Shown in pieces: positions 53,379-61,060 of a stretch of DNA of 64,000 nt. The stretch comes from Bacillus wiedmannii. Its GTDB lineage: Bacteria > Bacillota > Bacilli > Bacillales > Bacillaceae_G. The notes beneath the pieces were generated by a model. The model saw only the letters and a list, made by a program, of their open reading frames with translations. It was not told where the DNA came from and did not search any database. Each line of letters begins with the position of its first letter. Positions within the stretch are counted from its first letter, which is position 1. The translations under genes and the position numbers were made by a program. Where the stretch lies: the NCBI RefSeq assembly GCF_001583695.1, contig NZ_LOBC01000050.1, positions 186,001-250,000 of the forward strand, written 5' to 3'.

Positions 53379-54677
53379 CTATCGGATAATCGAGAATAAA
53401 CTATCAAACACTTCATTCATCGTAGTAATAGCTTTAGAATTCGCTACGAAGTACTTTTGGAAGGCCATTAAATTAACCATTTCCTCTTCCATATTCACGC
53501 CTTCGATACTCATCTTTTCTTGCTGAATACCTTCTAATAAATCTCCATGAATACTTCGATAAGCATTCACTGCACTTTTATCAGACGCTACTCCAACTAT
53601 GAATTGGTCTAATGCTTTTTTATAAGAAAGTCCCTCTTTATAATCGTCATCTGTAATTCCTGCCAGTTTATTTGCAGTTTCAGCAGATATTTTCATTTTC
53701 GAAAAATCATTCGCGAATTCTGGATTTAATTTCAACTCTTTCGCATAATCTCCAACGAAGAACTCTTTTCCCATCACTGTATTTACTTGTTTTTTCACTG
53801 AACTCATTAAGTCTTCAAGATTTTTTTTATAACTAGCAATCTGCCCTTTCGTATCGACCGCTGATTTTATCGCACCACTAGTTAAAGGAATTTCCGAACC
53901 GTAAATTTCAACAGACATTGGTTCTTTCGTTTTATTTAATTGGAGCGGATATGTATCTTGTCCATTTACAGTTAAAACACCATTCATTCTAACACTTGCG
54001 ATATTAGGATTCATAGATTCATAAGATACTTCTATATTGGCATACTGAGACATCTCTGTAATGATACGATCTCGCTCGTCTAAAAGTTGATTCGGCACTT
54101 GTGTACCCGCTTGTCCAATTTTTTTATTCGCTTCTGCTAAACTAGCTGCAAGACGATTAAATTCATTGACATGCGCTTCAATATCTTCTGTCGTCTGTGC
54201 TTCTACTGAATCTAAATTTTTCGCAAGTTTATTTACCTGACTTGTAAACTTCCCAGTTTCAGAAATTAATGTATCGTAATAGTTTGATTGATCCGGATTT
54301 TTTGCAACTTCTCGAAAAGCATTAAAGAATCCATCCATTAAACTAGATAGTGAATTTTTCCCTGTCGTTCCTACCATAGACTCTACTCTTGATAAAACCG
54401 AATTTTTATAATTATAGTAAGAAAGCTGAGATAATTGATCGTTAAACTGTTTCGTCTTCACTTCATCTGTAATACGATCAACACCTAACGTTTGTACACC
54501 ATAACCAATTCTCTGTTCCGGTGTATGCCCATTACTTGCTCCAACAGAACCGAAATTCACCGCTTGACGTACATATCCAGGTGTATGAATGTTAGACAAG
54601 TTTTGTTTCGTCGTTTGTAATCCCATTTGTGCCGCTAACATACCCGATAGCGGAGTATTATAATCAGATAATCTCAT
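53379..54677 (-). CDS. flgK: Hook-filament junction protein FlgK
   Basis: A 432-residue axial protein with TPLSGMLAAQMGLQTTKQNL and SNIHTPGYVRQAVNF at the N-terminus and GVNMEEEMVNLMAFQKYFVA at the C-terminus. It is the first junction protein, next to flgL and flgN. Confidence 0.94.
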   Translation of the reverse strand: MRLSDYNTPLSGMLAAQMGLQTTKQNLSNIHTPGYVRQAVNFGSVGASNGHTPEQRIGYGVQTLGVDRITDEVKTKQFNDQLSQLSYYNYKNSVLSRVESMVGTTGKNSLSSLMDGFFNAFREVAKNPDQSNYYDTLISETGKFTSQVNKLAKNLDSVEAQTTEDIEAHVNEFNRLAASLAEANKKIGQAGTQVPNQLLDERDRIITEMSQYANIEVSYESMNPNIASVRMNGVLTVNGQDTYPLQLNKTKEPMSVEIYGSEIPLTSGAIKSAVDTKGQIASYKKNLEDLMSSVKKQVNTVMGKEFFVGDYAKELKLNPEFANDFSKMKISAETANKLAGITDDDYKEGLSYKKALDQFIVGVASDKSAVNAYRSIHGDLLEGIQQEKMSIEGVNMEEEMVNLMAFQKYFVANSKAITTMNEVFDSLFSIIR

Positions 54678-54694
54678 AATGCTTCACTTCCCCT

Positions 54695-55147
54695 TTACAA
54701 TAGTTCGTTCATAAAGATTTGCGAATTATTGTTTCGTTCTAAGTTATATTCAGAAACAGAATCCACAATACTTTCTGTAGTTTTTAATAGTACGTTTAAG
54801 TAATATTGATTTTTCAAAAGAAGCATTTTTACATTCTCTTCTAATTCCGTTAAGTTTTTTTGTAATTTTTCCATTTTTTCAATTTCTTCCTGAGAAAAAT
54901 ACGAAAATAACGCACTTATGCGAAATGATTCCATTCCCTGTTCTTTACAAAACTGAACAACCATTTCTTCAAATGATCTCGACAATTGTTTTAAACCCTC
55001 AATATAATGCAATTGCTCTACTTGTAACTTTTGAACTGCATTTACATTTTTATTTTTTAAATTCTCATATATTTGTTCACCAAGCGTGTGAATGTTTTCA
55101 TATGCTTTTTGAATAATAACAAGCTTTTCATATAATTGTATGTACAT
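54695..55147 (-). CDS. flgN: FlgN-like chaperone of FlgK/FlgL
   Basis: A 150-residue all-helical protein with the FlgN pattern (KLVIIQKAYENIHTLGEQIY, LTELEENVKMLLLKNQYYLN). The name rests on fold and position directly before flgK. SD GGAAGGAAG. Confidence 0.78.
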   Translation of the reverse strand: MYIQLYEKLVIIQKAYENIHTLGEQIYENLKNKNVNAVQKLQVEQLHYIEGLKQLSRSFEEMVVQFCKEQGMESFRISALFSYFSQEEIEKMEKLQKNLTELEENVKMLLLKNQYYLNVLLKTTESIVDSVSEYNLERNNNSQIFMNELL

Positions 55148-55162
55148 ATAGCTTCCTTCCTT

Positions 55163-55627
55163 TTACAAGACTAAATTTACAATTAAACCGTGGATCTCTC
55201 CAATTTGATTTAACATTTCTAAATGTCCTGTTTTCGTATTAATTAAGTTCATAACATCTTCTAACTCATTTAATCCCATTTCCGCCTGTTTCACAATCGT
55301 CATTTTCTGTGAATATCCATAACGTGGATGACGAGACATGACATCTTTATATTGCAATACATTGTCAACGTAAAAATTCAAAAATGATTTTACTGTATTT
55401 TTGTATTCCATTACGTTATCAAGTGTTAATTCCATTTCAATTTTCTCTTTAATTTCTCCAATGTTATCGACAAATGCTTCCATTTGTTCTAGCAATTTAT
55501 CTTTTTTCGGATCTGCATGCAAATTATCCGAAAATGCAAGTCCTGTCCTGACATTTGCTTCTTTCGGCATTTGAGTAGCAGGCGGTATATGCGATAAAAT
55601 TGGATTATGCGAGATAGAACGCAGCAT
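55163..55627 (-). CDS. YaaR (DUF327) family protein
   Basis: About 154 residues from ATG 55627 (AAGGTGA upstream; GTG 55636 is alternative). The C-terminal half matches YaaR-type proteins: ELTLDNVMEYKNTVKSFLNF, then RHPRYGYSQKMTIVKQAEMG. The family is often near flagellar or DNA-processing genes; its role is unknown. It starts the flgN-flgK group and is divergent from the gene at 55771. Confidence 0.83.
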   Translation of the reverse strand: MLRSISHNPILSHIPPATQMPKEANVRTGLAFSDNLHADPKKDKLLEQMEAFVDNIGEIKEKIEMELTLDNVMEYKNTVKSFLNFYVDNVLQYKDVMSRHPRYGYSQKMTIVKQAEMGLNELEDVMNLINTKTGHLEMLNQIGEIHGLIVNLVL

Positions 55628-55770
55628 ATATATCACCTTTTTATTTTTTTATTTCTTCCTAAAGTTAATCGTAAAATCTAGTTATTTATAATTATACTCT
55701 GAACACTAATATTTTGCAGTTATTTTTTATAGAAGATATGTTACAATTTAGCATGAGGTGGCACAATTCT

Positions 55771-56268
55771 ATGAATATTTTTCTTTGTGGTTCAAATCAA
55801 TTAACAGCATTAGATCAAGAAGAAATTAAAAAATTTTTAACTGACTATGCTCACAAACATAAAATTTACATATTATGTTATAAATCTATTGAAAATGAGG
55901 TACTTCGTTTTTTCGTCGAAAACGAAAGACTCGCTCAAAATTTATGCCTTTACACGCTACAACCGTTTCAAGCAGTAACAGATGAATTTCAAGAAATCGT
56001 TGATTATTTAAAAACACACGGAGCCGAGTATGTTGCTTTTGATCATCCTTCCGACTCTATTTACCGATCAGATTATATGTTTTTTGTTAAACAAATTATT
56101 GAAGATACCGATTTAGTTCTCTGTTTTTATAACGGAGACAAGCATACATCTGTCATTCCCGTTGATATTGCAAAAGAAGCTGGGATTGATGCTGTTATTT
56201 ATGATTTACCAGGTTTACATGAAAAACAGATGAAAAAAAACTTTGAACAAAAAATCCGTATGATGTAA
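55771..56268 (+). CDS. Hypothetical Rossmann-like protein
   Basis: 165 residues from ATG 55771 (GAGGTGG 9 bases upstream); earlier in-frame starts at 55714 and 55753 lack an SD. The pattern is alpha/beta: MNIFLCGSNQL strand, IYILCYKS strand, AEYVAFDHPSDS, DLVLCFYNGDKHTSVIP and AGIDAVIYDLPG. This resembles a nucleotide- or nucleoside-binding fold, such as nucleoside deoxyribosyltransferase-like, but no catalytic motif is clear. It is cotranscribed with cheR, so a signalling role is possible. Confidence 0.7.
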   Translation: MNIFLCGSNQLTALDQEEIKKFLTDYAHKHKIYILCYKSIENEVLRFFVENERLAQNLCLYTLQPFQAVTDEFQEIVDYLKTHGAEYVAFDHPSDSIYRSDYMFFVKQIIEDTDLVLCFYNGDKHTSVIPVDIAKEAGIDAVIYDLPGLHEKQMKKNFEQKIRMM

Positions 56269-56274
56269 AGGGGG

Positions 56275-56298
56275 AGGCACAATATCGTTATTGTGCCT
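56275..56298 (+). promoter_or_regulatory. Hairpin between SD and start codon of cheR
   Basis: AGGCACAATA (56275-56284), loop TCGT, TATTGTGCCT (56289-56298): a perfect 10-bp stem. It sits directly after AAAGGGGG and 9 bases before ATG 56308. Confidence 0.75.
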
Positions 56299-56307
56299 AT
56301 TATAAAT

Positions 56308-57090
56308 ATGATAATTGAACAAGATTATGATCATTTTATCGCGAGTTTTAAACAACAATTCAATATGGATATCGCTTCATATAAACAAGATAGAATGCGT
56401 CGTAGAATTGACGCTTTTATTTCGAGAAAGGGCTTTGGGAACTACACTAGTTTTCTAAGCAATTTACGTACCGATCAAAATTTATTTTTAAGTTTTATTG
56501 ATTATATTACAATTAACGTTTCAGAATTTTTTAGAAATAAAGAACGTTGGCAAACGTTAGAGACGAAAGCACTACCAAAATTACTTGAACAAAATAACGG
56601 AAAATTAAAAGTATGGAGTGCCGCTTGCGCTGCCGGTGAAGAACCATATACACTCTCTTTGATTTTATCGAAGCATCTAGCTCCATTTCGTTTTGAAATA
56701 CAAGCAACAGATCTTGATTTTCACATTTTAGAAACTGCAAAACGCGGTCAATATACAGAACGTTCTTTAAAAGAATTACCTAGCGATTTGAAAGAACGCC
56801 ATTTTACAAAAGAGAATGATATATATTCATTACATCAAAATATTAAGCAAAACGTCACGTTCAAACAACACGACCTGTTAATGCAGTCGTTCGATACAAA
56901 TTACGATTTAATCATTTGTCGCAACGTAATGATATACTTTACTGAAGAAGCAAGGGTAAAACTGTATGAAAAGTTTAGTCGTTCTTTACGAAAAGGCGGC
57001 GTACTATTTGTTGGTAGCACAGAACAAATTTTAACACCTGAACGTTATAATCTTCAGAGATTTGATACATTCTTCTACGAAAAAATATAA
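56308..57090 (+). CDS. cheR: Chemotaxis methyltransferase CheR
   Basis: About 260 residues from ATG 56308; GTG 56293 lies in a hairpin arm. The N-terminal helical domain (YKQDRMRRRIDAFISRKGFG) and the SAM-binding domain (VWSAACAAGEEPYTLSLIL, IQATDLDFHILETAKRGQY, YDLIICRNVMIYF, GGVLFVGSTEQI) are complete. It methylates receptor glutamates. No cheB or cheD lies in the window. It is on the plus strand within a minus-strand cluster. Confidence 0.94.
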   Translation: MIIEQDYDHFIASFKQQFNMDIASYKQDRMRRRIDAFISRKGFGNYTSFLSNLRTDQNLFLSFIDYITINVSEFFRNKERWQTLETKALPKLLEQNNGKLKVWSAACAAGEEPYTLSLILSKHLAPFRFEIQATDLDFHILETAKRGQYTERSLKELPSDLKERHFTKENDIYSLHQNIKQNVTFKQHDLLMQSFDTNYDLIICRNVMIYFTEEARVKLYEKFSRSLRKGGVLFVGSTEQILTPERYNLQRFDTFFYEKI

Positions 57091-57093
57091 AAG

Positions 57094-57121
57094 AGGTCGT
57101 CACAATGTAAAGTGACGACCT
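57094..57121. terminator. Terminator after cheR
   Basis: AGGTCGTCAC with GTGACGACCT (arms ending at 57103 and starting at 57112), followed by T-rich DNA. It also faces the end of the convergent gene at 57124. Confidence 0.85.
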
Positions 57122-57123
57122 TT

Positions 57124-57840
57124 TTATATAACTCGAATTAAAATAATACAAACAACCCATATAAAGAGAAAAAGAAACGTCATTGACCATTTATGTTCTT
57201 GCATCGTTTGTTTCAACGCCTGTGATAATTGTGTCATATTCATTTCTGCGAGCGCTCTCCATACACTTACATCCCGCTCTTTAGCAGTGCGATCTGTAAC
57301 GCTAATTAAAATAGTTTCGTTAGACAATTTCGTTATGTAAGCAGTAATAACCGTTACCATTAAATTTATATTTCCTTCTGACGAATCACTTTCCACTCTA
57401 GAAATGAGTGCACTTACATCTAATAACGGAATATGTACCTTTCTACCAAATGATAGTTGTACTTCTGCGAAATCATACGTTCCATCTAACAAAGAAAGTT
57501 CTTTTATATGCGCCTGCTTAACAAGCCCTTGTAAACTTCTCATTACTTGTTCAAATACTTTTTCTGTTTGCTTTCCTTCTCCAGATAGCGTGTGTAACTT
57601 TTTAAAAAGTTGTAACACTGTATCCATCTCTTTAGAAAGCATTTCTTTCACAATCTTTCCATCACCTAAACTAGCAAGTAAAATTCCGATTTCATTATTT
57701 TTCATAATGATTTTAGAATGTCCAGTAAACACTAGGTTACTACGTTTTCGTTCTTTCTGAATCTCATGTTCTGAAATAGCTGCAGGCTGTTTTAATGGTT
57801 GTAGCGTCTTATTTTCAATTGTCGTACGTTTAATTTCCAT
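57124..57840 (-). CDS. Tail-anchored protein with weak flagellin-like stretch
   Basis: A 238-residue protein. Residues 1-35 are basic. Residues ~45-205 are mostly helical, with KELSLLDGTYDFAEVQLSFG, which recalls the LLDG...-VGA region of flagellin D1 (weak). The C-terminus is a single hydrophobic segment (about 218-238) with no tail, so it should be tail-anchored with the bulk inside the cell. SD GGAGG. It lies between the Ig-like gene and yaaR on the same strand. Function unknown. Confidence 0.7.
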   Translation of the reverse strand: MEIKRTTIENKTLQPLKQPAAISEHEIQKERKRSNLVFTGHSKIIMKNNEIGILLASLGDGKIVKEMLSKEMDTVLQLFKKLHTLSGEGKQTEKVFEQVMRSLQGLVKQAHIKELSLLDGTYDFAEVQLSFGRKVHIPLLDVSALISRVESDSSEGNINLMVTVITAYITKLSNETILISVTDRTAKERDVSVWRALAEMNMTQLSQALKQTMQEHKWSMTFLFLFIWVVCIILIRVI

Positions 57841-57867
57841 TTAAGCGCCTCCATTACGATGAAATAA

Positions 57868-59214
57868 TTAGCCCCATTCTTTATTACTCTTTAAAACTAA
57901 AAACAATACGAATAAACCTGACATAATAGCAAACACATTAGAAGCTTGTACTCCTTGTTCGCTACTGTCTTCTTTTTTCTTTTGCGGTTCTTCTATTTGT
58001 TCTTTCTTTTTCGAAACGACTCCATTGTCATTTCTACTTTTATTCTCTTTTTGAGCCTTTCCATCACTTACTTCCTTATGATTTTCCAACGGCTCTTTTA
58101 TAAAGTAAGTAATTTCTTCTTTCTCTTTCAGCGGCTCTTTTATAAAATCGTTTATTTTCTCTTCTTGCTTCGGAATTTGAACAACTGGCGGTTTTTCTTC
58201 CAGAAGTGGAATCTCTACTTTCGATTCTTCCTGCTCCTCAGTTTCTTTCTTATCTTCTAATTTATCTTCATTCTCTCGTTCTTCTACCTTTTTATCCTCT
58301 TCTGTTTGTTGCTCCAAAACAGAAACGATATACTCACTTTCTTCAACCAGTTTATTGCCGGCCGCATCTACTATCTCTACAAGTATTTCGTATGTCCCGA
58401 TTGGCAACGCATCCGTTATTTCAAATACTTTTTGCCAATCCATGTCGCGCTTATTGTAATCTAATAAAAATGTAATCTCTTTATTTTCTTTCCCTTTTAA
58501 TGTAACACGAACCTCTTTCACAACTGATTCTCCGTCTGTCGCCTTCACTCGCACACGTATAGAATCGCCTTGTTTCCGTTCAATTAGCTTCTCTTTCGCC
58601 TCGTCAACAGTAACTTTATGCAACTTCGGCAGTTCTTTATCTATTGTTGGCGTGTCATTATTTATACGAATAAATGGGACTTTCACTTCATTTTCTATAA
58701 GCTCTTCTTTCTCAGTTTCTTTAGAACTTTGAATGAGCTGAAGATTCCAATCACCTTGCAAATCAAAAGTTTCGACCTTGTAGTTAGCAATCCATCGCTT
58801 TGTTTCCTCTTCATACTTAAACGATAGCATTCTTTCTTGTTCATACTGATCGCCGTTTTTTGGCAAGCGCAAAATACCTTTTATACTTTGAACATTTTGC
58901 TCTTTCGGCTCTACAATAACTCGCACTTCTTCGCCAACTTTTAATTCCGACTTATTTACTGTAATAACCCCTTGATCCGTCTCTATCTTTTTTTCGACCT
59001 CTTGTTCATTTACTACTTCTTGTTGTTCCTCTTTACCTTGATTCACTTCCACTTGCTCTGGCTGCTCTTGAACTTCTTTGTTTTCTTCTTGTACATTCAT
59101 TTCATTTAGTTTTTGATCTGGCTCAATTTGTTCTTCCGCCTGACTTTGTAGAGGGAAGAACAGACACACATTTATGAATAACCAGCTCATTAGAAAAAAC
59201 TTTACGTTTTTCAT
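57868..59214 (-). CDS. Secreted Ig-like, membrane-anchored surface protein
   Basis: A 448-residue protein. Signal peptide 1-26 (cleavage near SQAEE). An acidic, Gln/Glu-rich stretch follows (30-75). Two beta-sandwich, bacterial Ig-like domains are seen (about 80-190 and 205-310, with IRVRVKATDGESVVKEVRVT and IVEIVDAAGNKL). A repetitive charged stalk (310-420) precedes a C-terminal hydrophobic segment (about 425-442) with a basic end but no LPxTG. It should be exposed outside and anchored by its C-terminus. Its place between fliY and motility genes hints at a flagellum-linked wall role. Confidence 0.75.
   Translation of the reverse strand: MKNVKFFLMSWLFINVCLFFPLQSQAEEQIEPDQKLNEMNVQEENKEVQEQPEQVEVNQGKEEQQEVVNEQEVEKKIETDQGVITVNKSELKVGEEVRVIVEPKEQNVQSIKGILRLPKNGDQYEQERMLSFKYEEETKRWIANYKVETFDLQGDWNLQLIQSSKETEKEELIENEVKVPFIRINNDTPTIDKELPKLHKVTVDEAKEKLIERKQGDSIRVRVKATDGESVVKEVRVTLKGKENKEITFLLDYNKRDMDWQKVFEITDALPIGTYEILVEIVDAAGNKLVEESEYIVSVLEQQTEEDKKVEERENEDKLEDKKETEEQEESKVEIPLLEEKPPVVQIPKQEEKINDFIKEPLKEKEEITYFIKEPLENHKEVSDGKAQKENKSRNDNGVVSKKKEQIEEPQKKKEDSSEQGVQASNVFAIMSGLFVLFLVLKSNKEWG
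58090..58146 (-). repeat. Tandem 14-residue stalk repeat in the Ig-like protein
   Basis: CGGCTCTTTTATAAA occurs at 58090-58104 and again at 58132-58146, a 42-base period encoding FIKEPL twice within the charged stalk. Confidence 0.75.
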
Positions 59215-59243
59215 CTACTAGCTCAAACTCCTATTTCAACGAC

Positions 59244-60887
59244 TTATAGCGATTTCGTCACTTTTACTCCGAAAAATCCATCTACATTTACAAGTTCACC
59301 ATACGCCACCAATACATCATTTACATAAATACGAATTGGCTCGTCAATATCCTCATCTAGCACAACTGCTTCATTCTCTTGTAAACTTAAAATATCTTGA
59401 ATGGTTTTCACTGTGCTTCCAAATACAAATTTCACATTCATTTCTACATTTTGTAAGATGGATGTGTCCATATATACTGGTTCCATTTGTTTTACTTCTT
59501 TAAATTCAATAGGTTGTACAACAGATTCTACAATTTTTTCTTCTTCAATTTCTTCTGTAACAATCTCTTCTTCCTCTTCCATCATTGGATATAGAAGTCT
59601 TCTTACCATTTCTTTCGCTTCTGAAATCGGTAAAATTTGATACATTTTCGATTGAAGCAGGTCGCCAATTTCAAGGTTGAACGTAATTTGAACGAGTTCG
59701 TCCACTTTCATTGACTCTCCCAAATATTCCATTTCTTCTTTTAACGTTACGAATTTAACATTTGGTGGTGTCATGTCCATTTTTTCTTGAAACATTTCTG
59801 ACATCGCTGTTGCAGCGTGCCCCATCATTTGGTTCATGATCTCTTTAATACCGCTCAGTTCTAATTCACTAAGTTCTTTCTCTGGATCAACTTCCCCTGT
59901 TCCCATCATCATTAAATCTACCATTGTTAAAGCGACATCTTTCGTAAATACGAATACATTCTCATTCTTTAGTCCTTCAACAAAATCAACATTTAAAATA
60001 ACAAATGGGACTGGTACTCCGTCATAATGACGAACATTGATTGATTCTACATTGGGCGTACTAATTGTAACTGGCTGATTTAAAAGTGTTGACAATACTG
60101 TTGAAGCGGAACCAATTGAAATATTTGCAATTTCCCCAAGGACATCTTTCTCTTCTTGTGTTAAATGCTCTTTTTCAACTTGTTCTTCTACAATCTCAGT
60201 TTCCACTACTTCCGCTGGCTCGTCTTTTTCTTCTACTCCACCAGATAATTGCATTAATTTATTTACCATTCGTTTCGCATGTTCAACTGAAACAATTTGC
60301 ACAAGTTTAGAGTTTACAAGATTATCTATCTTTAAATCAAACGATACTTTAACAATCGTTTGATTCCCATCAATCTCAGAAATTTTCTCCATTTCTTCTG
60401 ATAACTTTACAACTTTAATTGTCGGCGGAGACATATCTACTGTATCTTGGAAGAATTCAGACATAGATGTAGCTGCGAATCCCATCATTTGATTCATTGC
60501 TTCTTGTACAGCACTTAGCTCTAATTCACCAAGTTCTTTTCCGTCTTCTACTTCACCTGTTCCCATCATCATTAAATCAGCAATGGATAATGCAACATCT
60601 TGCTTAAGGACAAGAAGGTTTTCCATATCTAATCCTTTTGTAAAATGAATGTTTAATACAACGTGTGGAACTTCGACGTCGCTTGAATCATATAAATCTA
60701 CCAATTCTATGCGAGGAGCAGTAATACTTACTTGCCTATTTAAGATTGTTGATAATACAGTCGAAGCTGAACCAAATGATATATTTGCAATTTCGCCAAG
60801 AATATCGCATTCTTGAGGCGTTAAATGCTCATTTTCTTTTTCTAGCACAATTGTGCTCGTATCCCCTTTTGTGTGTTGCTCAGGCAT
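59244..60887 (-). CDS. fliY: Motor switch phosphatase FliY with duplicated CheC domain
   Basis: A 547-residue protein. Two CheC-type units (about 21-220 and 241-440) are exact-offset duplicates. Each has two D/S-x3-E-x2-N active-site motifs: D28/E32/N35 with S125/E129/N132, and D248/E252/N255 with S345/E349/N352. An acidic linker (435-470) leads to a C-terminal SpoA/FliN domain (478-545). The LSQ-x-EIDALL CheY-binding peptide of B. subtilis FliY is absent. The protein is longer than B. subtilis FliY (about 380). It should dephosphorylate CheY-P at the rotor. Confidence 0.92.
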   Translation of the reverse strand: MPEQHTKGDTSTIVLEKENEHLTPQECDILGEIANISFGSASTVLSTILNRQVSITAPRIELVDLYDSSDVEVPHVVLNIHFTKGLDMENLLVLKQDVALSIADLMMMGTGEVEDGKELGELELSAVQEAMNQMMGFAATSMSEFFQDTVDMSPPTIKVVKLSEEMEKISEIDGNQTIVKVSFDLKIDNLVNSKLVQIVSVEHAKRMVNKLMQLSGGVEEKDEPAEVVETEIVEEQVEKEHLTQEEKDVLGEIANISIGSASTVLSTLLNQPVTISTPNVESINVRHYDGVPVPFVILNVDFVEGLKNENVFVFTKDVALTMVDLMMMGTGEVDPEKELSELELSGIKEIMNQMMGHAATAMSEMFQEKMDMTPPNVKFVTLKEEMEYLGESMKVDELVQITFNLEIGDLLQSKMYQILPISEAKEMVRRLLYPMMEEEEEIVTEEIEEEKIVESVVQPIEFKEVKQMEPVYMDTSILQNVEMNVKFVFGSTVKTIQDILSLQENEAVVLDEDIDEPIRIYVNDVLVAYGELVNVDGFFGVKVTKSL

Positions 60888-61014
60888 TTTCTCTGCCTCC
60901 TCATTTCTGTTTTTCTATCAAATGATATAAACTCTCATTTTATTTTAACAAACTTATTATATAAAACGTTAATATGTATTTATTCCCATTTTTAGATTAG
61001 TAACGATTAACCAA

Positions 61015-61048
61015 AAAGCTCCCCAATTGTATACAAGTGGGGAGCTTT
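61015..61048 (-). terminator. cheA terminator
   Basis: AAAGCTCCCCA (61015-61025) with TGGGGAGCTTT (61038-61048) and an inner TTGTATACAA. On the minus strand it is followed by TTTTGG. It separates cheA from fliY. Confidence 0.88.
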
Positions 61049-61060
61049 CCTTCATTCCTA

